Below, one piece after another: positions 9,001 through 19,844 of a stretch of 60,455 nucleotides of DNA. How positions within the stretch are numbered: the first letter of the stretch is position 1; each line of letters starts with the position of its first letter. This DNA comes from Beroe ovata. Its lineage: Eukaryota; Ctenophora; Nuda; Beroida; Beroidae. A program made the translations under genes and the position numbers. Location: positions 252,951 to 313,405 of the forward strand of contig CAMPET010000055.1 in the NCBI GenBank assembly GCA_946803715.1, given 5' to 3'. The notes beneath the pieces were generated by a model. That model saw only the letters and a program-made list of their open reading frames with translations. It had not been told where the DNA came from and did no database searches.

Positions 9001-10857
9001 ATGTCTGATCTAGCCCGCAGCCCCGGTTCACAGTTAGGCGGCGGTCTGCAGACCACTCCTGCTACCTCTCTCCCAGGGATCCTATTGGGAACTCCAAAAT
9101 CACCTTCGGTATGTTGTTCAATTTCAACAGATCAACACTCCTGATCTGTTATTAACATTGATCTGTTAACACCCCTGATCTGTTTGGATACAGTCTATGT
9201 AGCTGTGTAACTGGCAGTCAATATATTGCCGGATATTGCCTCGTGAATCGCTGTAAGTGATTTGTCAGTGCAATGTCTTGCACTACAGTGAAGTGGTGTC
9301 TTAGTCAACTGTCAAGTGGTGTCAAAGTGGAGTTTAATGTCAGAGTGAAGTGGTGTCAAAGGAGAGTGGTGTCAGGGTGACGTAGTACTGGAAATTTGTT
9401 CGTCCCTCACGTAGGCTTTTACTGGAAATCCGAGGCATACCGTCTGTCGTTAACCTACAATGAGCTACAACGAATCGTTATGCTCGTTTTTTCAGAGGTC
9501 GACCCCAGTCAATTACAACTACAACCCCAGTGGTCAAACGACCACAACAACCCCTGAAAACAGGCCTGCATCACCGTCCAGATTTGCTGTCCAGTAAGTC
9601 ACTATTCCCAGTTTTTCCCAAACTAAGTCTTTTCACGATATGAACATATTGGGAAAGACAAACGTTTCCTTTCAAATGGAAAGGAAACATTTTCTCTCAG
9701 CTGTATTTTCTATTTGAATCTCATTTCCTCTCTTCCTTCTCAGTTCGTCAAGTTCGAACAAAGAGAACTGTCTCCCTACCGGCTCCCTCTACGACAGCGT
9801 GCTCATACCTGATAAGAGTGTCCTACACAGAACTCCAGAACGACAGAGCAGAGCCACCACAGCACCCTCGCCCATCACGCCGGGTTAGTTGCATTAGTCG
9901 ACTAAATCACGCCGCTCGAGTGATACGAGATAGATAGATCACGCCGGTTTTATTCGTCAGGCAGTAGAGCAAGGTCACGGTCACCCGCTCGAAGATTAGG
10001 CACGCTGGCCGGCGAGTCCGTGTTTGAAGATCCGTTGACCGATACTTGGGTTACTGTTTTTGGGTGAGAGTTAGAGAATTCATTTATCAAGTTTTCCTGG
10101 TTTTTCCTAAAATCTTGTTTTTTATGTGTTGTATCAATTCAGATTCCCTGCAAATTCGTGCGACTCAGTGCTCCACCATTTTTCACAATACGGCAAGATA
10201 CAAAAGTATGAGAAGCCGTCACAGGGAAACTGGCTTCATCTCATGTTTGAATCAAAGATTCAAGCTAGGAAGGTTGGTCTTGAACTGAACCTATCATCGG
10301 TTGATTATTTATATCTTTTGAATATCCACGACCTTGGTCACTTGCTGGGTTACTTGTTCTGAAATCTCGACATTGGGTATTCTGGAATTTCTCTCTATCG
10401 TTATCAAATATCTGTTTCTCAGGCAATGAGTCGTAACGGTTCTATTCTAAATAGAGATATCATGGTTGGTGTGATCCCATGCACAGATGAGGTAAGAGTA
10501 AACGTTCCCTCCTCCTCTGTGTATACTTATCGGTTATACAATGCTGGAAAATATCGACTGTTACAGTGTTATTAAACCGTTATCATCTTGCAGAGAATAA
10601 AATCATCCGAAGGATCAGAGAAACTCAACACGTCAGTGATTCATACACCAAAAAGAAACATAAGACCACACGAGGTAAATATGTTTCAAGCATTTTCTTG
10701 GAATTTAGACTCCAAGGCACAGAAATCTAGAGTACAGCGTGGTAGCGTTCTTCTGACATGAATGTTCTATCTTTAGGTGTCTCAAGATGTCACACTGTTA
10801 CCGGCCCGCGACGAGGGTATTCTTTACAGGATGGCGGGCTATATCTTCGGGTGGTAA
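9001..10857 (+). CDS. NUP35: Nucleoporin NUP35/NUP53
   Basis: Eight exons (9001-9108, 9496-9593, 9744-9883, 9961-10063, 10143-10272, 10423-10491, 10594-10674, 10777-10857) give 269 residues, all phases agreeing. The Ser/Pro-rich N terminus is followed by the MPPN-type RRM (about 140-215): DTWVTVFGFP, VLHHFSQYGKIQKYE, GNWLHLMFESKIQARKA and MSRNGSIL. The C-terminal tail ends in an amphipathic helix, YRMAGYIFGW, like the membrane-binding tail of NUP53. In the family the RRM dimerises and the protein links NUP93, NUP155 and NDC1 in the inner ring of the pore. It is a little shorter than the ~326-residue vertebrate form. An AATAAA lies at 11061-11066. Confidence 0.95.
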
Positions 10858-11754
10858 TGGCACCATGCACACATGACACCATGTACACATGTACACATGT
10901 ACCATGGACACATGACACCCTATATGGTATCGTTGCCGTGGTATCACGTGTAGTGTTGAATGATGACGAGCTAAAAACTTGGATGTTGTTGGATTATTTA
11001 ATCAAGAGAGTACTTTGTTACTTTCGAGCAATTTTTGAGCGATTTTTGAGATAATGTGTTAATAAACTTATTTTATTTTACGAACATGAAATTTGGAGCG
11101 TTTATAAGTGAATCACCTCCTTTCATCCACCTAAAAAAGCTACAATCACAACCGCAAACTTAGCCAAATGTAAGGGTGAGTTTTCGAGGCTTGAGCACGA
11201 TAGAAATCCCGTTTCCACAGCTACCATATCAAATTATTATTCGCATGTACACGGTTTTGTCACAGTGGCCCAGATATGGTTATAACTGTCGGTCTGAAAT
11301 GGAACGCGCTGACATTATTTTGTGCGTCTGATGCACGCACGTTTTTGCGCGCAATTTATTGCTTTGTGAAATAATGGGAGAAGGATTGGAAATTTCGTAC
11401 GCGCATATCCTCGAGTCGCGCGCACCGAAAATATTAGTTCAAAATTATCGATCCTAGATTTCGAAGATAGTTGTGAGTGTCAAATTTTCGAGACACATGG
11501 CCAACGACCAATGTCGTGATAAAATGATCACGCGGTTGAGGGACAATTTTGGAGGGATATGACTAAAAGTTGACCAATTGAACTAAAATAGATGAAAACT
11601 GAACAGCTCTCAGCACTGTAAATACCGAGTAAATATGAATTACTTAGGATACTTCATAAGATAATTGATTGAGTCATAATAGAGACCATAATTGTCCATA
11701 CGGGAATAGCATATTGATAAATATCTTGACATGCTGCTCAATCTAGTCTATTCT
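10858..11754. other. Intergenic between convergent NUP35 and VWD genes
   Basis: Early part: NUP35 3'UTR with 'acacatg' short repeats near 10866-10915 and polyadenylation signal AATAAA at 11061. The 11290-11440 portion is another GC-rich patch (cgcgcaatttattgc, cgcgcatatcc, gtcgcgcgcacc) resembling the island at 3.4 kb. No gene seen. Confidence 0.55.
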
Positions 11755-14277
11755 TTACTGCTTGACAGTCACTGTTACAGGGTCTGAAACTGTTTCCTTG
11801 CCACCGTCTGTCACAACAAGGACCCACTCTCCTGCCAGACTGGGATCTGTTGCTTTTTTAGAGCCTACCTTTGTCTTGAACTTACCTTTCTTTTCCTTGA
11901 AATCAGCCTTGCAGTTTACACGTTTTCCATCAACAACTTGACAGAGCTGAACATCCCCTGCTGACACCTTCTCTCCACTTTCCTTGGATATTTTGAACTG
12001 GATGTTGCACCCCTTCGTAGCCTTGCATTTCACAGTTGATTTTGCAGGTTTGATGGTGATCTTGTCCTCTGGCTCTGGAACAGTAACTTGGAAATCAGCA
12101 CTTGATGTTGCGTCTCCTTTAGTTGCCTGGCATACATATACTCCACTATCTTCTACTTCAACATCAGACAACTTAAGCTTCAGCCTATCCTTTGAAAGTC
12201 CTTCAGATAATTCAGCGCCATCTTTCAGCCACACAATATCATCCTTTGCAACATCTGCATTTACTTGGCATGTTAGGACAACATCTTGGCCTGCCTTGGC
12301 CTTTTCTTCAGGATTCAGAGCATTGACCCAGTCACTCTCGCAGTATGGACAACACTGATCATCTCTCATGGCAGATATCTCGCCTTCAGCACATGATAAA
12401 GCAGGACATTTAAAGGAGGCACAGGTCATGTCACCACCATCTTCACAAGTGCACTCTTTGCACTCAGAATCCTTCTTAATGCTGTCTCCGGTGTTGTAGA
12501 ACACACCCTCATACAGACACTTGCATTGGTCAGCACTCACACAGACACCATCCTGAAGGTACTGTCCATTGGGACAGAAACATCCCCTTGCTGTTTCCTC
12601 TCCCTCTGGTTCTTTGTTCAGGCATGTTGGCGATGGAACAGGACCAGCAGCCATGTAAGTGAGCCCCTCGGGACATTCATATGGACAGTACTCTACTGAC
12701 TCTCTCCAGTTGGAAAGATCAACCCCGGCTGCTATGCAACTGTCAGCGTAGTTGTCATATTGTGAGCAGGCACAACTCTTATCAATGAAGCAGTTGCACA
12801 CATCAGTCATGCAATTTTTGTAGATACCACCATCTTCATTTCCAATGCTAATTCTAGAGTGACAGCTGTTGAATGGTGCTCCCTTTATATCATCACAGAT
12901 AGCCGCTGCTTGTTCATACCCATTCTCCACATCATCACACGGGTGATATGGTCTGGGTGGTGCTGGGCAATTCTCATCATAGACTTGGAACTTTGTGCCC
13001 AAAGTGTTGGGGCTACCACCAATTAGATCATCATTAGGATTGTCGTTCCAGTTACCACAGATTCCCTCACTGATCCCACTGCATGAGCCGTGAAGAGTGA
13101 TCTGAGCATTGATGTATGAGTTTGCATTTGTTGCTACCAGTTTCACGGCTGGTGATCGGCCCTTGCTGGGCTGTTGAAGAACTATCTCAAGCTGTCCGTA
13201 ATTGGCAATGGTCACAGAGTCACCGTTGGTGTATTGTTTGACATATGGCAGCTGGACAGTGTTACCATCCACTGTTGCTTGATATCTGTTGGCAATGGCG
13301 AATATTTGCCCTTTGAATCTCAGTTCCATTCTGAGGGTATATCTGGGTGGTCCACCTCGTAGATCCACATTCTTCAAGAAGACAGCAAAATCTTCACAGC
13401 TAGCAGCTTGATATGTGCAAACACCGTGGAAATCGTAGTATTTCTTGTCAAAAGTGACGTAATGGGGATCTCCTGAACTTGCACAGAATCCATCATTCTT
13501 GATACACTTTGACAAGCAGGTGTCTTGATCTGTCCACTTGTAGGTACCCGCCGCACAAGCAATGTCTTCTCCCTCACACCTGCACACCATACCATTGAAA
13601 CCACAGGCACAGGTTTTACCCTGCTCATTCTCGTAGGACTCTCCTCCTTGCCATTCCTTGCCACTGGAGTCAACACAGACGATATCCTGTGGAGCACCGT
13701 AAATCTCTAGTTCAGCGATGTTGAGGTAACCGTCATTCGGATAGATGCCTCTCGGCTGTGCCCTCAGAATCACAGATCTGCCCGTCATCTTAATGCCCGG
13801 GATCTCATACACCTGTCTATTTTCATCCACCATGGTCTTTACCAGCTTATCGTCAACATACACCGTCATACCTTGTATACGGGGACTATAGTCCTGTCTC
13901 GACCATATTTGGATACTGTCGACATAGACAGGAGTGTCGAACTCTACTTTCAGGAAAACGTTAGGTCCTGTACTCCTCGAAACCTGATGAGATAGAAAAA
14001 CTGGTCATGATAATGCTCTAAGTTCTCAACCAGAAATCATAAAATACCGCACAATGACCATTACACCAAATCAGGAAATCTCACTCACGTAGACAGAGTT
14101 GGAGTGACTCCATGGTATCCACGTTCTGTGTCGATTCCCATCGATAGCCTTATCGGGACCTGTCCACTGATCCCAGGAGTCGGTGGCAGTGGCATGCCCA
14201 TGGGGAGCTATATTCTCAAACGCAGCAACAGCGTGGAGCACTGATGCCGCTAAGATCAAGCAAAGGCCGGACTTCAT
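11755..14277 (-). CDS. Secreted multidomain protein: lectin-like/F5-8C + VWD + C8 + TIL + VWC + Ig
   Basis: Two exons (14277-14089 and 13983-11755) give about 805 residues. The order is a signal peptide (1 to about 20), then a fucolectin/discoidin-like domain (NIAPHGHATATDSW, AIDGNRH, to about 160). A cysteine-rich linker leads to a VWD domain (about 230-395) with GDPHYVTFDKKYYDFHG and ending GICGNWNDNPNDD. Next come C8-like (410-490), TIL (495-553) and VWC (553-612, ending QCCPYC) modules. An I-set Ig domain (618-700, with DSGVYVC) and a lysine-rich C-terminal domain (704-805) with Ig-like spacing end the protein. VWD-C8-TIL is the building block of gel-forming mucins, SCO-spondin and zonadhesin; the combination with a lectin head and Ig tail suggests an extracellular matrix, mucus or recognition protein. 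No transmembrane segment follows. The function is inferred from domains only. Confidence 0.88.
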
Positions 14278-14855
14278 TGTTTCGGTTTATTGAAACTGCG
14301 TACCTTCATATTGCTCCGGCATCATATAAGTTGATTCGCTCTGTGCATTGCGGTTCCATGTGGTATGCAAAGGCAGGGGGTCAGCAATCCTGTCTCGGGT
14401 AATACATGCGAATCTCATGGGGAACTGGCTGTCTATTTTGTGGGCAGACAAAGGAAAAGAAAACAAGATGGGGGTGTTAATAAACACGTGTAATATAGAA
14501 AACGTGTGATTGGAAGCTGAGAGTACCAGATGTAGCAGACACGGCGATGAGAACTGCAGCGCGTTTCTCCTGGTGTGTGCTCCCCCATTGTTATTATAGC
14601 ACACCCCCCTCCATTCACACGTGTCGCATTGCGGCACTGCTTCTCTGTTCTAAGAATCACTGGCAGAAAGACACGTATTTCGTCAATAATGATCGATTCT
14701 TTGAACGAAAGTGCGAAGAGCTTCTTAAAGTAGAAAAGCAAGTCTCAAATGGTTGTCAAAAGCTGTAACAACGAACTGTAACATTGGTATGCTAATGAGC
14801 TCTTGTGCTAGGGTTTATAAAGCAAGTGGTACGAGCAATATGATTCATTGTAAAT
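14278..14855. promoter_or_regulatory. Divergent intergenic region between VWD gene (-) and LDLa-GPCR (+)
   Basis: About 580 bp separate the two start codons. A TTTATAAAG motif at 14814-14822 lies 34 bp before the GPCR ATG at 14856, consistent with a short 5' leader. No TATA box is obvious for the minus-strand gene. Overlapping ORFs here show no domain features. Confidence 0.4.
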
Positions 14856-17800
14856 ATGAGCTTATGTTTGCTTATTGTTGCATTGGTCGACAAGTGGATC
14901 CTTATTCATGGTAAATAGTTCATCGTATTGATTATAGGAAATTAATTCTCTCATCGCCCCATGTGACTCTTACTCAAATTCATCATTCATTTTACCGAGT
15001 TCTACCCTCCCATAGTTCTCCTGATTTCGGTAAAACTGAAAACTTGCAGGCTGCCCTGAGGATCAATTTCGCTGTAGCGACTACTCCGCCTGTATACCCA
15101 GAAAATCGGTGTGTGACCGGGAGATAGCACACTGCACCGACCATTCGGATGAAACTAACTGCGGAAAAAGTATGTTTTCTTCATGCTACAATCAAAACAC
15201 GTGGTATGATACGTGTCACATGAAATCATCTATGTTATTGATCCGTGATCACCTTGTTTGATCCCTGGTCCCCTTGTTTGATCCCTGGTCCCCTTGTTTG
15301 GCAGGTTGTAGCGAGTATGGAATGTTCTCGTGCCCGGAGGAGAATGTCTGTTTCCCCCACGAGGGATTGTGTGACGGAGAAATACTGCACTGTCATAGTG
15401 GGATAGACGAAGAAAATTGCGATTGTAAGTGATATATTATCCCTCTGAGCAGGCTCATTTTAGAGCTGCTAACATGCACGCGATGAATGTTGTTTCCCGG
15501 CCACGTTTGGTACCTTAACCCCTCACTTTTTGGTGCTTAGCTGGGTTAGCTGCGGCTATGTCAAGAATTACTAGGTGGAGGGGGGAACATATTTCATACT
15601 CGTTGATTTCGATCAATGAACCTTGAAATACTTCTTTGCTATCCCTCTATAATTCTGAGTGTAAACTCTCTCAACAGTTGTGGTGTGCCCGCATGGTCGT
15701 GTCAAGTGCGTCAGGTCCAATGGAAGACCGATCTGTGCGGGCATGTGTGACGGAGTGACGGAGTGTGCGGATGGAGCTGATGAACACCCCTCGAGCTGCG
15801 GGGAAAACGGGGAAATTAGTGAGTTGACAAGATTAATAATAAATTAGTTAGTTGATAATTATTTAATGACTAGTTATTTCCCTTATTTAGTTATTTAGTT
15901 TATCAGTCCACCACCATGTTTGCTAATTTGTCTCATCTCTCTTAACCCTTTGATCAATATATCCCGGAACCTAGGCTAGAGTCGCCTGGTTCTTGATAGC
16001 TGCCTTCCCTGCTAACACAACCTCTAGATCTCTAACATACAGTAAACTCAACTGCGCTATATCATAAGATCATAGTATATAATAGTCCGAGAGACTTATG
16101 GGATCTTCTATATAATAGTCCCAATGCCTGTCAGACTATTGTCGGACGTTGGTTGTCCACTTTATTCACACACCATGTATACTCACCATTTTCTATCTTA
16201 TACTCCCAGAGAAATTGTGCACATTGACAGAGATGCAGGGGTTCATGGTGAAAATGTGTCTGCACGAATTCTCCAACAAGATACACTGCATACGTGGGGA
16301 AAGCGGAGACATGTTCGGATGGGCGAAGGAGCAGGTGGAGATCAGAGGTACGTGGGAATCGGTATCCACTCTCAGTAACACGTGCAGTGATCCTGCCAGT
16401 TTGTTTTACCAGGGATGCGGGATCAACAAGAAGCGGGCTCAGGAGAGTCTCCTCGGGAACTCAGAATACCCGTGCGGGTTTGTCTGTGCCTCGTGGACAG
16501 GCGATCTTTTCTACCCGCACTACCTTGTGGTTGATCCCGTTTTGCAGGAACTCCCGCAAATTAGGGAAGCGTGCTCCCAGTCGCTCGACAAGTTCAAGAC
16601 GTCTAACGTTTCCATGGGAACGTGTGACAACTACTGTCAACCGCACAGGGTTGACGATAGCGAGAAGGGACACAAATATTGTCAGGATGAGGTGGAATGT
16701 AACGGCTTCAGGTATGGTATAGCGTGTGATGGTGGTCGGAGAAAAATCGCAGCACCGCTCATTTGCGATGGGTTTTTCGATTGTGACGATGAAAGTGACG
16801 AGATATTCTGTGAACCGATTGATGGGGGTTCCTGGTGTTTCAAATACGATAAGATCCTCCGTAAATCGAAACTCGTTCGACTGACGAATTACACGCGTTG
16901 TGGCCCCGTGGGCGAGATATCGTGGGTACCTGTCATTAAGGTGACGCGGTTGTCGTATTGCGAAGGTTGGACGGACCAGATAAACTGCTCGGACCCTGAT
17001 AGAATTGGTTTGTACTGTCCTATAAACGGCTACAATTCGTCTGTGTCGAGAAATATCATATGTAAGAAGGAGCTGAGGTTCACCAAGGGCCTGTTCTGTG
17101 ATGACAAAATGGACAATCTCTGCGTCCACACTTCGCTTGCATGTACCGTACACAAACACGAACTTTGCGACGGAGTGGAGCACTGTAGTGATGGTACGGA
17201 TGAGGGTCTGATGTATTGTTCCAGATTAACGGATAAACCCTGCACCAGGACTCTGCACCATGTGGGCACCATGGTATTCCCCACATCGTGGATCTTGGAC
17301 GGGGAAGTTGATTGTCGAGATGGGAGTGACGAGACTGGAGAGTGGTTGTCCTGCGGGTTCGGTCCCACTCTGCGGTACGTTTCCAGGAGTTTGGGTGAAA
17401 GTCTGCGTTGTGAGGAGGTATACCTGTGTGAGGGGGAGTTTGTGGAGTTCTCACAGTTGTGCGACCGGCGCGACTCATGTGGGAATGAGAACGAGGTGTG
17501 TAAACAATCCCGGGGTCAGGTCATATCACAGAATGTGTACACCGTGGAGTATCATGGAACAACGTACCTGCATCTCTGTGTACCCGGGCTTCAGGAGAGT
17601 CTGAGTAGAATGACCAGCGGGATGAATTGTTCATTTAGGAGGTTACCGTATCCTAGAGATTGGATCCTAGGTTACAATGATCATGTTAGGGTTGTTATTC
17701 CAGCAACGGCTATCGACTGTACATTCGTGTACGGTAAGCTGTTTGTATATCTCAGTTGTCTGAATCTATGTCACTATTCTACTTGTCCCCTCTCAATCCG

Positions 17801-19406
17801 TACACTCAAATACAACTCTTGTGTGGGGCAGTATCCTCAGCGAGTGTTGACACTGGGCGTCACTCGCCCTGATAACAAACCGTACCTTACATTTGTAAAC
17901 AGCAGGGGAGAAGGAGACTTGAAAACGTTTTTTCACGGCGTGTTCCCGTGTGAAAACAAGCGGTGTGTCACCTATGACAAAGTGTGTGATCTGGCAGATG
18001 ATTGCGGGGATATGTCAGATGAGGTGGCATGCAACAACCACTTCAGATGTAAGGTGACAGGAGAATTGCTCTACTTGTCGAGTGTGTGTGATGATGTCAT
18101 CGATTGTAAGGATATGAGTGATGAGTGCAATGACAGGTGTCATAAACAGATTATCGAGTCGCCGAGTATACGTCTCATAGCATGGATGATTGGCATAACA
18201 TCACTGGTCCTAAACGTGATCACCCTACCCAAACACATATACTCGCTTACCAAGATAAAACACGTGCGTTCCCTGTGCAACATTAACTTCCTGATCCTGA
18301 TCAATATCGGTGATCTGATGGGAGCTGTGTACATTCAACTCGTGGTTATTTTCGATACTTTCTACAAGCAGAGTTATTGTCTCCTCCAACTGGACTGGTT
18401 ACCCAGTTACACGTGTTTGACAGCCGGCGTGATAAGCACATACGGTACCACCAGTTCAGCACTATCCATGACAGTGTTGAGTCTTAATCGGTACTACGTT
18501 ATGAGGACTGGACTGTCAGTCAGCTCTGAGATAACCCAGACTAGTATTGTTAAACTGGGTGCACTTACATTTCTCCTGGTGGCTGTGTCTCTGTGTGTCT
18601 CTCTCGCTCCTTTGGTTGGGTACTTCGAGAACTTCTTCCTGAATGGTGTGATCTACAGCACCCAGAATCCTCTGTTTATCGGTGCTCTGGATAAGCGCAA
18701 GTTGTTTGGTATACTCAGAGGGTACTATGGGAGGATGAAGGAAGCGAGACTGTCTTGGGAACTTCTGAAGAGTCTCGTCAGTAACATGTTTTCGAGGGAT
18801 TATGCAGTGGTGTGGCCTAAGAAATTGCATTTCTACGGCAATGATGCGGTTTGTCTCTTCAAGTACTTTGTAACGGAAGATGATCCTCAACACATGTATG
18901 TATGGGCGATTCTTACATTCCATGGAGTTTCTCTTGCTGTCATTATTCTGTCCTATTTCGGGATTTGGCGGGAAACTGTCAACAGCTCTGCTGATCTGGT
19001 TAATAAGACGCAGAACCCTCATATTAGGAAGAGGAATGTGGTTATGCAGAGGAAGATAATGATGATTATTGGTACAGATCTCATTTGTATGGTCCCATTT
19101 CTTTTGGTCAGCGCTCTTCATGCTTCCAAAGTCATTGACGGTAGTTCTTGGTATCCGATCTTCTCTTTTATAATAATTCCAATTAATTCGATTGTAAACC
19201 CGGTTATTTTGAATGAATTCATATCGATGTTGGTCTTGAGTCAGCTAAGTATGATCGTGAATGCGGGGAAACGGGTCACTGCTTTCTTGAAACCGTTAGT
19301 TCCGTTGCCATGGGTTTCCAAGTCACCTGTCTGTCATGAGGATATTGAGATGGAGCAGTGTCGTGACGGCCGTGACGGCCGTGACGGCCGTGACGATGAG
19401 TCGTGA
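14856..19406 (+). CDS. LDL-receptor class A repeat G protein-coupled receptor
   Basis: Five exons (14856-14910, 15050-15169, 15305-15424, 15678-15818, 16210-19406) give about 1210 residues. Exon 1 encodes a signal peptide (MSLCLLIVALV). Exons 2-4 each encode one LDLa module (CDREIAHCTDHSDETNC; CDGEILHCHSGIDEENC; CDGVTECADGADE). The large last exon adds further LDLa-like modules (CDGFFDCDDESDEIFC; CDGVEHCSDGTDE; CDLADDCGDMSDEVAC; CDDVIDCKDMSDEC). The seven-helix domain is at about 797-1165. Helix 3 ends LSLNRYYV, so the DRY motif reads NRY; helix 7 has NPVIL in place of NPxxY. Overall it is like GRL101/relaxin-receptor-type GPCRs, but no leucine-rich repeats were seen. The tail carries a repeated DGR motif. 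The ligand is unknown. Confidence 0.9.
15244..15300 (+). repeat. 20-bp tandem repeat in GPCR intron 2
   Basis: The phrase 'ccttgtttgatccctggtcc' is repeated in about three copies immediately before the acceptor of exon 3, the last copy merging into the splice site. Visible by direct reading. Confidence 0.8.
19360..19397 (+). repeat. 9-bp coding tandem repeat (cgtgacggc) at GPCR C terminus
   Basis: Four near-perfect copies of CGTGACGGC encode RDGRDGRDG just before the stop. A slippage-prone tract that would change only the length of the cytoplasmic tail. Confidence 0.85.
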
Positions 19407-19844
19407 GTCGTGAGATTGGTTTTTGCTTCGCTAACTTCTGGGTCGTTAAAAATTCGGGTAGTAGTTCTGAAGAGACGAATATCAGTCAACTTTTGACGCA
19501 AGTTTGTTTATTTCATGTTTTTGTTTTTGTATCTTATTTTGTAGGATGACTCCCAACTCACTGACGGGATTTTTTCCCTGGTGAAATTTGTGTGGTGCGA
19601 TAGGAGGGAGAAATCCTACAATATTCATATATTTATTTGAAAGAACTTCTAGATACTTATCCTACTGCCTCTTCATTCCATGATTACTATCGATTTCCTC
19701 ATGTTCATGAAAATTTTTGATGAAAAACATGAGTGATTGCTACAAATAGTTTTGGCAAATATTTGGTATTTCATCTTTGACTTTCAGGTTCAGCCAATGA
19801 GATATGATGTCCCCCACCTTCGAATATTGATAAGATAATAAACG
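19407..19844. other. Intergenic between GPCR and Oxa1-like gene
   Basis: AT-rich 3'UTR/5'UTR sequence. No coding signal seen on either strand. Confidence 0.4.
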
